5,820 nt of DNA. It comes from Euryarchaeota archaeon UBA33 (GTDB lineage: Archaea > Thermoplasmatota > E2 > DHVEG-1). Below the pieces are notes generated by a model. It saw only the letters and a program-made list of their open reading frames with translations. It ran no database searches and was not told the origin of the DNA. This document shows, in pieces, positions 1 through 4,839 of this stretch. How positions within the stretch are numbered: the stretch's first letter is position 1; each line of letters opens with the position of its first letter. Location of the stretch: positions 18,930 to 24,749 of the forward strand of contig DAYE01000052.1 of the NCBI GenBank assembly GCA_002506745.1, written 5' to 3'. The position numbers were made by a program, and so were the translations under genes.

Positions 1-111
1 CGGAGAGGGAAACGAAAACTGTTCGAACCAGAGGATAACGAACCTTCGGATTATAGCGGGCAAGAGTATTATGTGCCTCCGCCACCGTCGTCAACAAAGA
101 AGAAGAAATAA
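1..111 (+). CDS. C-terminal end of an unrecognised protein (5' end outside window)
   Basis: An open frame runs from base 1 to a TAA at 109-111 and gives 36 residues. The tail starts basic (RRGKRK), continues acidic and polar with several tyrosines, then has a proline run (VPPPPSS) and ends in four lysines. This looks like a disordered, charged C-terminal tail, not a folded domain, and I cannot assign a family. The frame is believable because it fills the space up to the convergent gene on the other strand, leaving only two bases between the two stop codons, and because no competing gene is visible here. The window cuts the gene, so its function cannot be judged. Confidence 0.6.
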   Translation, partial: RRGKRKLFEPEDNEPSDYSGQEYYVPPPPSSTKKKK

Positions 112-113
112 TC
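93..113 (-). terminator. Possible oligo-T terminator for the reductase gene
   Basis: Read on the minus strand just past the reductase stop, the sequence is rich in T (TTATTTCTTCTTCTTTGTT). Archaeal RNA polymerase can terminate on T-rich tracts without a hairpin, and I see no stem here. The same bases encode the lysine-rich tail of the + strand gene. This is inferred from composition only. Confidence 0.3.
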
Positions 114-1307
114 TTACTTGTTTTTGTGTTTCAACATTGTTGGAGTGAGAGAGAGCAGAGAGGGCATTGTTGTTAGAAGTGGAAGCACAAGGCGTGAGGG
201 GTAATCGATATCGCCATAGGTGTTGATGGTGTCAATGGTTTTTTGTGTACCGAGTTTTTCGATGTATTTGTTGAATTGCCTGTCGGTCAGATGGGAAAAG
301 ATGCTTCTGAATCTCATCCCAAGGGAGAGCTCTCGGCCGATTTCTTTTGTCCATCCTGCGTGGTAGTGTCGTAAGAATTTTTCATCGAAGCGCTGTTTTT
401 GGAATGCTTCTTCAGCGATGATGCTGCAATGTGTTGCGCAGAGTAAACCGGGGTAGATGCCGCCACCCGAGGTTGGCTTTACTTGCGCGGCTGCGTCTCC
501 GACAAGCATGATTTGATCAACAGCAGTTTTTTTCAGCGGGCCTAACGGGATTGTCCCTCCGAATCGTTTCATGACGGTAGTCCCTTGTAGCAGTGGTTGT
601 TGAAGCAGGGCGGTGTAGTAGTATTGCAGGGGATGCGTGCTGTGTTTTCCGATGCACAGTCCGATGCGTGCGGTGGTGCCTTGTACGTTAGTAGGGATGA
701 CCCAAGCGAAAAAACCTGGAGCGATGGTGCTGCCTACGAAGATATGGACGTATTTCGGGTCAAGGGTAGAATCCGAGAGTTCTGCGCTGATGCCGTGTAA
801 CTTTTCGATTGGTTGAGGGAACCCGAAGCTGTCTCGTATGTGTGAATGAGCGCCATCTGCACCGATGAGGAGCTGACTGTGAACAGGCGTCATCTGTTCA
901 TCTTGTTGTATGTCGAGGGTGATAACTGAGCGTTGTTTTTTTACAGCGATGACTTTATGATTTCGCAGAATCGCAGCTCCTGCGTTCAATGCTTTTTGTG
1001 CGATGTGTTCATCGAATTTTTGACGGTTTATGACTAGTGCATGGATGTTGTTACCGCCGATGGTAAGGAGGGCGCCTGCAGGGCTGTGAATGATTGCTCC
1101 GTAAATCGTGTTTTGAACTATCGCGTCTTGAGAACATTTGGTAATATCAAGCACGCGTTGGGTGACAAGGCCTGCGCAATGTGTTGGTTCTCCGATTGTA
1201 TTGTGCTCCTCGAAAACCGCGATCCTTCGTCCTTTTAATGCGAGTTGTTCTGCGACATAACATCCAATTGGTCCTCCGCCGACAACCGCGACATCGTATT
1301 CGTCCAT
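114..1307 (-). CDS. Geranylgeranyl reductase family FAD-dependent oxidoreductase
   Basis: The 397-residue product is a group-2 flavoprotein of the archaeal geranylgeranyl reductase family, whose characterised members hydrogenate the isoprenoid chains of ether lipids at the membrane. Residues 5-33 form the N-terminal Rossmann unit, with the dinucleotide motif G10-G11-G12-x-x-G15 and E33 closing the second strand. The segment EPTHCAGLV (40-48) carries the family's cysteine (C44). GADGAHSHIR (149-158) is the second FAD motif, PGFFAWVIP (197-205) fits the family's PxxYxWxFP-type substrate-site motif, and GDAAAQVKPTSGGGIYPG (270-287) is the third FAD motif. The C-terminus is hydrophobic, consistent with membrane association. 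The ATG at 1307 is chosen because the Rossmann motif follows at once and a TATA box lies about 28 bases upstream, implying a leaderless mRNA. The family assignment is firm. The exact substrate (digeranylgeranyl lipid, quinone or carotenoid-like) is not shown by sequence. Confidence 0.9.
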   Translation of the reverse strand: MDEYDVAVVGGGPIGCYVAEQLALKGRRIAVFEEHNTIGEPTHCAGLVTQRVLDITKCSQDAIVQNTIYGAIIHSPAGALLTIGGNNIHALVINRQKFDEHIAQKALNAGAAILRNHKVIAVKKQRSVITLDIQQDEQMTPVHSQLLIGADGAHSHIRDSFGFPQPIEKLHGISAELSDSTLDPKYVHIFVGSTIAPGFFAWVIPTNVQGTTARIGLCIGKHSTHPLQYYYTALLQQPLLQGTTVMKRFGGTIPLGPLKKTAVDQIMLVGDAAAQVKPTSGGGIYPGLLCATHCSIIAEEAFQKQRFDEKFLRHYHAGWTKEIGRELSLGMRFRSIFSHLTDRQFNKYIEKLGTQKTIDTINTYGDIDYPSRLVLPLLTTMPSLLSLTPTMLKHKNK

Positions 1308-1330
1308 TGCTTTTCAGAATATCAACAAAG

Positions 1331-1340
1331 ATTTATAATA
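1331..1340. promoter_or_regulatory. Shared bidirectional TATA box
   Basis: The sequence ATTTATAATA reads as TTTATAAT on the + strand and TTATAAAT on the - strand, both close to archaeal TATA consensus. Its centre (about 1335) is 28 bases from the reductase ATG at 1307 and 27 bases from the ATG at 1362. Archaeal transcription usually starts about 25-28 bases from the TATA centre, so both mRNAs would start at or next to their start codons. Neither start codon has a convincing Shine-Dalgarno. The A-rich bases before the box (ACAAAG) could serve as a BRE for the + direction. Confidence 0.6.
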
Positions 1341-1361
1341 AACACGGTATTACAGGGCGCT

Positions 1362-1745
1362 ATGGTTTTGATAATTAATATTGTGTTGATGACTTCAGCA
1401 TATATTGGTAACATATTCTTTTTTAATAAGAAAAAAGACGAGACTGAAACGCAGAAACCTATCGAGAATGTTGATCCTTCGATGATCTGTAAGTTTGTTG
1501 TTGATGGTTCAGGGAAAAAAATAGGGGAGAGCGTATCGTTTGACCATGATGTGTTGATTATCAAAGCAGGAACGTTGTTTTTAGGTGTCCCTTTGAAACA
1601 TGTCGAGTCTGGTGAGAAAACATTGATGGTGAAAGGAATCTTTGATTTTACGAAAGCTTATGAACTGGGTGAGAAATGGCGAAAAGAATCGTATCGTGAG
1701 ATGAAAAAACATGAGCCCCCAGAAGAAAAAGCAAAGCGATTTTGA
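1362..1745 (+). CDS. Small membrane-anchored beta-barrel-like protein of unknown function
   Basis: I do not recognise this family with certainty. From the ATG at 1362 the product has 127 residues. Residues about 2-22 are hydrophobic and probably form one membrane helix, followed by KKKDE, so by the positive-inside rule the rest should face the cytoplasm. A short acidic, polar linker leads to a domain of about 70 residues of alternating strands with the features VDGSGKKIGES, GVPLKHVE and MVKGIFDF, resembling a PRC-barrel or SH3-like small barrel. It may be the archaeal family catalogued as DUF5749, but that is unchecked memory. The C-terminus is helical and highly charged. The frame is open back to 1245, but that would run into the divergent gene. 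1362 is preferred because of TATA spacing; the ATG at 1389 would cut the helix. The gene overlaps pth2 by 35 bases in another frame, so the two are probably coupled. Confidence 0.7.
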   Translation: MVLIINIVLMTSAYIGNIFFFNKKKDETETQKPIENVDPSMICKFVVDGSGKKIGESVSFDHDVLIIKAGTLFLGVPLKHVESGEKTLMVKGIFDFTKAYELGEKWRKESYREMKKHEPPEEKAKRF

Positions 1746-2094
1746 ATATAAACTGGTGATTGTGACTCGTTCTGATCTTGTGCTTTCTGCAGGCAAGCTG
1801 GCTGCGCAGGCATCTCATGCGGCGGTGGACTGTACGCTTCTGACGAAGAAGAACAAGTCGGAGTGGTTTTCGAAATGGCAGCGGGAGGGAGCGAAAAAAG
1901 TCGTGGTGAAGGTTGAGTGCCTCGATGACTTTTTTCCGTTGAAAGAAAAAGCGGAGAATCTGGGCATCTGTACATCACTCATTTCTGATGCGGGGCATAC
2001 GGAAATTCCAGAGGGGACCCAGACGGTTCTGGGGATTGGCCCTGCGCCGAGTAATCTCATTGATCAGGTGACTGGGGAGTTGCCATTATTATAA
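1711..2094 (+). CDS. pth2: Peptidyl-tRNA hydrolase, archaeal/eukaryotic type (Pth2)
   Basis: The 127-residue product is Pth2, the cytosolic enzyme that cleaves the ester bond of peptidyl-tRNA released from stalled ribosomes, recycling tRNA. It is unrelated in fold to bacterial Pth. Residues 13-40 (YKLVIVTRSDL, then GKLAAQASHAAVD) carry the family's first strand and the conserved K29, Q33 and H36. DAGHTEIPEGTQTVLGIGPAP (93-113) is the conserved C-terminal active-site segment with D93 and T97, and the ending VTGELPLL is also typical. The usual DAGRTQ here reads DAGHTE. Length is normal apart from a short lysine-rich N-terminal extension. The ATG at 1711 lies inside the upstream gene. No ATG lies between it and the first beta strand, and later GTG codons (1756, 1762) would damage that strand. 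A weak GTGAG at 1695-1699 may serve as ribosome site. No promoter of its own is visible. Confidence 0.95.
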   Translation: MSPQKKKQSDFEYKLVIVTRSDLVLSAGKLAAQASHAAVDCTLLTKKNKSEWFSKWQREGAKKVVVKVECLDDFFPLKEKAENLGICTSLISDAGHTEIPEGTQTVLGIGPAPSNLIDQVTGELPLL

Positions 2095-2129
2095 TAAGAG
2101 TATACAGGTAACTATTTCTTGTCTTATTA
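2092..2129. terminator. Possible AT-rich hairpin between convergent genes
   Basis: TAATAAGA (2092-2099) and TCTTATTA (2122-2129) form an exact 8-base inverted repeat around a 22-base loop. It lies between the pth2 stop, which is inside the left arm, and the nucS stop at 2133-2135. A bidirectional terminator is possible, but the stem is weak and the loop large. Confidence 0.25.
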
Positions 2130-2132
2130 ATA

Positions 2133-2891
2133 TTAAAACTCTTTTAACGTCCTCTGTCGATCGTCTGGTAAAATTACTTTTCGCTCGACCTCTCGCCATT
2201 CCAAACCCTGTTCCTCAATGAGTTTTTTTACCATATCCGGGATACGCGGCGCGCAAAGGATGCCACGGACCTTCGGCTCCTTTCTGTCTTTTTTAATGTC
2301 GGTCACGTACATACGAAGTTGATGGACAGAGCTAATCGTTGCAAGGCTTCGTTTCACTTCAATGACCACGGGCACATGATCTTTGTCAAATCCGTATAAA
2401 TCAATGAACCCGGTTTTCACTGGTTTTTCACGTTTTACGATTCGCAGGCCGTCTTCGATGATGGAGGGATCACTTACGATTTGGTTGACCACGTCGATTT
2501 CCATCCCAGCGATAACGAGATTTGCGCGGTCCACAAGCGATGTCGCAGTCACCAGTTTGAGTTGCCGGAAAGTCACTTTCATCTTCTCAGGAGGCTTGAG
2601 ATGCCGGCAGTTGAGAATGAGATGATCATCCTTTGTTTTGAATTCGGTGATGCTGCCGGTCGGCTGCCAGTTCACCGGTTCGCGCATCACCGGCTGATGG
2701 ACCAACACGGTCCCATCCTGCTTAATCATGATGAGACGCTCGCCCCAGTCCAGCAATGATTTTGCGCGCCCGTGATAGTCCACCATGCATTCCCCCATCA
2801 CTAGCAGCATGGTTTTCTCTGCTTTGGAGGAATGATGTTCTTTGATAAAATGCAATGCATCGGACGCGGACGGATGAAGAACCGTATGCAT
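2133..2891 (-). CDS. nucS: Mismatch-specific endonuclease NucS/EndoMS
   Basis: The 252-residue product is NucS/EndoMS, which in archaea and actinobacteria cuts both strands at mismatched base pairs and replaces MutS-MutL repair. The N-terminal half is a dimerising beta domain with R42 (in GRAKS), R70 and W75 (in REPVNWQP); as I recall, the Pyrococcus abyssi protein has its DNA-contact residues at the same numbers. The C-terminal half is a RecB-like nuclease: E146, D164 (GFIDLYGFD), E178 and K180 (VVIEVKR), then Q191 and Y195 (QLRMY). All expected catalytic residues are present. The last seven residues, QRTLKEF, fit the QxxLxxF core of a PCNA-binding PIP box ending on a single aromatic. A good Shine-Dalgarno (AAGGAG) precedes the ATG by seven bases. 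The gene starts 39 bases after the cdc6 stop on the same strand, so co-transcription is likely. Confidence 0.95.
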   Translation of the reverse strand: MHTVLHPSASDALHFIKEHHSSKAEKTMLLVMGECMVDYHGRAKSLLDWGERLIMIKQDGTVLVHQPVMREPVNWQPTGSITEFKTKDDHLILNCRHLKPPEKMKVTFRQLKLVTATSLVDRANLVIAGMEIDVVNQIVSDPSIIEDGLRIVKREKPVKTGFIDLYGFDKDHVPVVIEVKRSLATISSVHQLRMYVTDIKKDRKEPKVRGILCAPRIPDMVKKLIEEQGLEWREVERKVILPDDRQRTLKEF

Positions 2892-2898
2892 AACCTAA

Positions 2899-2904
2899 CT
2901 CCTT
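2899..2904 (-). promoter_or_regulatory. Shine-Dalgarno site of nucS
   Basis: AAGGAG on the minus strand sits seven bases before the nucS ATG. It fixes that start and shows that this organism uses Shine-Dalgarno initiation for an internal operon gene. Confidence 0.75.
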
Positions 2905-2930
2905 ACTATTTGAGAGTCTTGTATATCACC

Positions 2931-4331
2931 TTAGACGGTGAGACGAGCTTGTCCTTTCATCTTGTAGTTCCCCAGCTCCTTGAACATGTCGTCTTCTTGT
3001 AGAACGGTGAGTAAATCTTTAGAGGAGGATGAAGAGGACATCTGGATCTCCGTGGTTCGGCCATGACGACCTTTAGAAATTACCCGAGCTGTGATGACGC
3101 CAAGCATATCCAGCTCAGAGATGAGATCAGCGGTTCTTCGTTGTGTCAAGCAGTTGTACCTTGCTTTTTTACAGAGTTCCCGGTACACATCGTAGACCTC
3201 ACCGGTCGTGAGTGCTTGTGTGTTCCCGGCTTTCTTGTTCTGTTTATCAAGGATAAAAATCGAATAGAGCACCAGTTTTGATTGATTCGGAAGAGTACGG
3301 ACGACCTCCGTGACGCGGTCCAGTTCGATTTTGTTCTGTGCAAGACGTACATGGGATCGAGTTACTTTCGGGACCTTGCCTCGTTCTGCGAGCTCCGCGG
3401 ACACCCGCAGAAGATCAAGTGCTCTTCGGGCGTCCCCATGCTCTTGAGCGGACAATGCAGCGCACAAGGGCACTACGTCTTCGTCGATGACCCCTGGTTT
3501 GAGGCCTGTTTTAATCCTGGCTCGTAAAATATCTTGGAGCTGCTCCGCATCATAGGGGAAAAAAATCATGCTCTCTTCGCCAAGGCTTGATTTCACGCGA
3601 GGGTCGAGGAAATCGGTGAATTTCAAATCATTTGATATGCCGATGACAGATACTCGGGCATTTTCTAGTTCAGTATTGATGCGCGTGAGATTATACAAGG
3701 CTTCGTCGCCTTTGAGTTTATCGATCTCATCAAGCACGATGACGGTAACGCTTTTTTCTTTGTCCATCATTGTTTTTACTTTAGAGTAGACTTCGTCAGT
3801 AGGCCAACCGGTGAAGGGGACATGGTCGTTCCATTCGTTAATGAACCGGTTGGCGATGTTCTGCAGAAGCCTGTATTGTGTGTCAACGATTTCGCAGTTC
3901 ATGTAGATGAAATTGACTTTCTTGCCGGTCTCTTCGCCTTTTTTTAGCAGCTCTTTTCCAACGAATTTGACGACCGCTGTTTTCCCGGTCCCTGTCTTTC
4001 CATAAATAAACACATTGGATGGGGATTCTCCTTTAAGGGCTGGGACCAAAATATTTGCAAGGTCATTGATTTCCTTTTCTCGGTGCGGAAGGATTTCGGG
4101 CATATACGATGATCGCATGACTTCTCTGTCGGTGAACAATCCCTCGATGCTCAGTAGATGGCTGAATATGTCTCTGCTTACTGTTTCTTTGGGAATAAAA
4201 CACGCCTCCTCGTAAGGGCGTAAGGGTTTGCAGTATAATAAATTTTTGTGTGAATTTTTGTCAGGTTTTTCTCCTGTTACATCAGAGAACGGGAGAGGGG
4301 ATGATTTCGCATGGAAACAGGTAGCACGCAT
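2931..4331 (-). CDS. cdc6: Orc1/Cdc6 replication initiator (AAA+ ATPase)
   Basis: The product binds origin DNA and loads MCM helicase. In the 466-residue reading from the ATG at 4331, the typical N-terminal region is IFSHLLSIEGLFTDREV then YMPEILPHRE (55-85). Walker A is GKTGTGKT (111-118), Walker B is VLDEID (199-204), sensor 1 is ISND (232-235), the arginine-finger region is DPRVKSSLG (243-251) and sensor 2 is GDARRALDLL (299-308). A winged-helix domain follows from about 360, with the wing SKGRHGRTTEI. The core is complete and typical. The first 45 residues look unlike the family, which normally begins near residue 46-55. Codon 46 is ATT at 4194-4196, eight bases after GAGGAGG and downstream of a TATA-like site, so the real protein may have 421 residues. 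I keep the ATG because ATT starts are rare and that ATG also has a TATA-like site 29 bases upstream. The neighbouring gene-free region looks like its origin. Confidence 0.93.
   Translation of the reverse strand: MRATCFHAKSSPLPFSDVTGEKPDKNSHKNLLYCKPLRPYEEACFIPKETVSRDIFSHLLSIEGLFTDREVMRSSYMPEILPHREKEINDLANILVPALKGESPSNVFIYGKTGTGKTAVVKFVGKELLKKGEETGKKVNFIYMNCEIVDTQYRLLQNIANRFINEWNDHVPFTGWPTDEVYSKVKTMMDKEKSVTVIVLDEIDKLKGDEALYNLTRINTELENARVSVIGISNDLKFTDFLDPRVKSSLGEESMIFFPYDAEQLQDILRARIKTGLKPGVIDEDVVPLCAALSAQEHGDARRALDLLRVSAELAERGKVPKVTRSHVRLAQNKIELDRVTEVVRTLPNQSKLVLYSIFILDKQNKKAGNTQALTTGEVYDVYRELCKKARYNCLTQRRTADLISELDMLGVITARVISKGRHGRTTEIQMSSSSSSKDLLTVLQEDDMFKELGNYKMKGQARLTV
4205..4211 (-). promoter_or_regulatory. 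Strong Shine-Dalgarno inside the 5' part of the cdc6 frame
   Basis: GAGGAGG on the minus strand is the best match to an anti-Shine-Dalgarno in the cdc6 region. It ends eight bases before an in-frame ATT (4194-4196), where the family-like N-terminus begins (PKETVSRDIF). It has no obvious purpose if translation starts at 4331. Confidence 0.45.
4211..4226. repeat. Tandem direct repeat CGTAAGGG x2
   Basis: CGTAAGGG occurs twice head to tail with no spacer. It lies between the TATA-like site at 4234-4242 and the Shine-Dalgarno at 4205-4211, spanning the expected transcription start (about 4212). That position would suit an operator or autoregulatory site, but two short copies could also be chance. 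Confidence 0.4.
4234..4242 (-). promoter_or_regulatory. TATA-like site for a short cdc6 transcript
   Basis: On the minus strand the sequence is TTTATTATA. Its centre is about 26 bases before 4212, so the mRNA would begin just at the GAGGAGG site and leave only a short leader before the ATT at 4196. This is moderate evidence, because AT-rich words are common nearby. Confidence 0.4.
4306..4318 (+). repeat. Weak mini-ORB-like element
   Basis: TTCGCATGGAAAC matches 10 of 13 positions of the mini-ORB consensus TTCCAGTGGAAAC, including the whole TGGAAAC half. No G-run follows. It lies inside the first codons of the long cdc6 reading. Confidence 0.3.
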
Positions 4332-4374
4332 TTTTTAAATCTTAATATTTTTTTAATATTATAATTTTAAAAAT
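4331..4374. other. AT-rich block, candidate DNA unwinding element
   Basis: Forty-three of 44 bases are A or T (the exception is the C at 4341), mostly as T-runs and AATATT words. It lies between the ORB-like candidates and directly upstream of the cdc6 ATG. It could act as the duplex unwinding element, and it also contains the TATA-like site for the long cdc6 start. Confidence 0.45.
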
Positions 4375-4387
4375 GGCAATATTAAAA
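4351..4387. repeat. 10-base inverted repeat in the AT-rich block
   Basis: TTTTAATATT (4351-4360) and AATATTAAAA (4378-4387) are exact reverse complements separated by 17 bases. The spacing could suit a dimeric binding site or a cruciform, but low-complexity AT sequence makes chance repeats more likely. Confidence 0.45.
4356..4364 (-). promoter_or_regulatory. TATA-like site upstream of the cdc6 ATG
   Basis: TTATAATAT on the minus strand is centred about 29 bases before the ATG at 4331, which would allow a leaderless transcript. It lies in very AT-rich DNA, so its specificity is doubtful. Confidence 0.35.
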
Positions 4388-4462
4388 TAGTCCGAAATGC
4401 ATATACATTCAAGACTACTGACGTCACTATTCTTATTAACAGCGACTACATCCCTATAGCTT

Positions 4463-4482
4463 TTCCATACGAAACAAAGGGG
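4463..4482 (+). repeat. Origin recognition box-like element (strong)
   Basis: TTCCATACGAAACAAAGGGG has the layout of an archaeal ORB: the TTCCA and GAAAC half-elements separated by three bases, then an A-rich gap and a G-string. Compared with the consensus TTCCAGTGGAAAC followed by GAAAGGGG, both conserved halves and the G-string match, with one base fewer in the gap. Directly after it comes TCCCCCC, a G-run on the other strand. Confidence 0.6.
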
Positions 4483-4508
4483 TCCCCCCAAAACAACTAT
4501 ACGAATAA

Positions 4509-4521
4509 GTTTCTCCTGAAA
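4509..4521 (-). repeat. Mini-ORB-like element, opposite orientation
   Basis: On the minus strand this reads TTTCAGGAGAAAC, fitting TTYCANNNGAAAC, the same core as the box at 4463-4475. It faces that box at 33 bases (4475 to 4509). No G-string follows directly. Part of it also belongs to a short inverted repeat (TCCTGA/TCAGGA), so it may have another origin. Confidence 0.4.
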
Positions 4522-4539
4522 AATTGAAAAACATCAGGA

Positions 4540-4575
4540 AGAAAAAAAGAAGAAAAATAAGAGGTTTACCTCTTA
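4540..4575 (-). terminator. Intrinsic terminator of the cdc48-PRC unit
   Basis: On the minus strand TAAGAGGT-AA-ACCTCTTA forms a perfect 8-base-pair hairpin with a 2-base loop, followed by ATTTTTCTTCTTTTTTTC. The PRC-barrel stop codon (TAA, 4573-4575) is the first triplet of the stem. A stable hairpin plus a long T tract is the clearest terminator in the window, and it would insulate the candidate origin and cdc6 promoter from cdc48 transcription. Confidence 0.75.
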
Positions 4576-4815
4576 ATTACCACCAACGATAATGACATCT
4601 TTTACCGATCGGATGGCCTCGAACGGAAACACCAAATGGCCGACCTCATCAAGATGATACAGCCGTGGATCAATATCCTCAGAAGGTTCCACAAGAATAC
4701 TGAGCAACTGACCAGTTCTCTCGTCCACCAGTGAATTCCTCAGAATGCCGAGGTACAAGCCCTCTTCACTCATAACTGTTTTTCCTCTCAAATCACTCTC
4801 CAGTACTTTCATCAT
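4573..4815 (-). CDS. PRC-barrel domain protein
   Basis: The 80-residue product is a single PRC-barrel domain: LRGKTVMSEEGLYLGIL (first strands and the G-x-x-LG turn), SLVDERTGQLLSILVEP (central strands), an acidic loop with DPRLYHLDE, then GHLVFPFEAIRSVKDVIIV. Such small archaeal PRC-barrel proteins act as adaptors; in haloarchaea the related CdpB proteins belong to the FtsZ-SepF division machinery. Nothing in the sequence proves that role here. Two ATGs lie side by side. GAGGG (4818-4822) is two bases from the first and five from the second (4812), so the real start is probably the second and the protein 79 residues. The gene begins 24 bases after the cdc48 stop, and an intrinsic terminator closes it, so it is probably the last gene of the cdc48 transcript. 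Confidence 0.88.
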   Translation of the reverse strand: MMKVLESDLRGKTVMSEEGLYLGILRNSLVDERTGQLLSILVEPSEDIDPRLYHLDEVGHLVFPFEAIRSVKDVIIVGGN

Positions 4816-4817
4816 AT

Positions 4818-4822
4818 CCCTC
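4818..4822 (-). promoter_or_regulatory. Shine-Dalgarno site of the PRC-barrel gene
   Basis: GAGGG on the minus strand favours the second of two adjacent ATG codons (4812 rather than 4815) because only that one gives a usable spacing of five bases. Confidence 0.5.
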
Positions 4823-4839
4823 TTGTTTTTTATACTAAC

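Larger units (their letters stand above)
4277..4521. other. Candidate replication origin (oriC) beside cdc6
   Basis: Archaeal origins often lie directly next to an orc1/cdc6 gene and combine an AT-rich unwinding zone with origin recognition boxes (ORBs). Here an almost pure A/T block (4331-4374) is followed by a strong ORB-like element (4463-4482), a second core in the opposite orientation (4509-4521) and weaker candidates at 4306-4318 and 4277-4300. The 4332-4572 part contains no credible gene. If cdc6 starts at 4196, the whole element is non-coding. The strongest box and the cdc6 neighbourhood carry the call; the weak boxes should not be counted as independent proof. Confidence 0.55.

Noticed and set aside
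1245..1361. Upstream extension of the barrel-protein frame to the ATG at 1245
   Set aside because: It would overlap the start of the divergent reductase gene and run through the promoter, and the added residues look non-coding; the ATG at 1362 fits TATA spacing and begins the membrane helix.
1658..1978. 106-codon open frame on the - strand opposite pth2
   Set aside because: The product is low in conserved features and lies opposite a clear Pth2 and its overlapping neighbour; it is a shadow frame.
3282..3527. 81-codon open frame on the + strand inside cdc6
   Set aside because: It lies opposite the conserved AAA+ lid and sensor 2 region of cdc6, with no independent support.
4419..4426. Palindrome TGACGTCA in the gene-free region
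   Set aside because: A perfect 8-base palindrome is common by chance, and no second copy or related site is visible nearby.
4514..4539. Inverted repeat TCCTGA/TCAGGA as a second terminator
   Set aside because: The stem has only six pairs with a 14-base loop and no good T tract after it; the hairpin at 4558-4575 already explains termination.
4827..4834. TATAAAAA on the minus strand as a promoter for the PRC-barrel gene
   Set aside because: Transcription would start inside the gene, about 10 bases past the start codon; co-transcription with cdc48 and the Shine-Dalgarno explain expression better.
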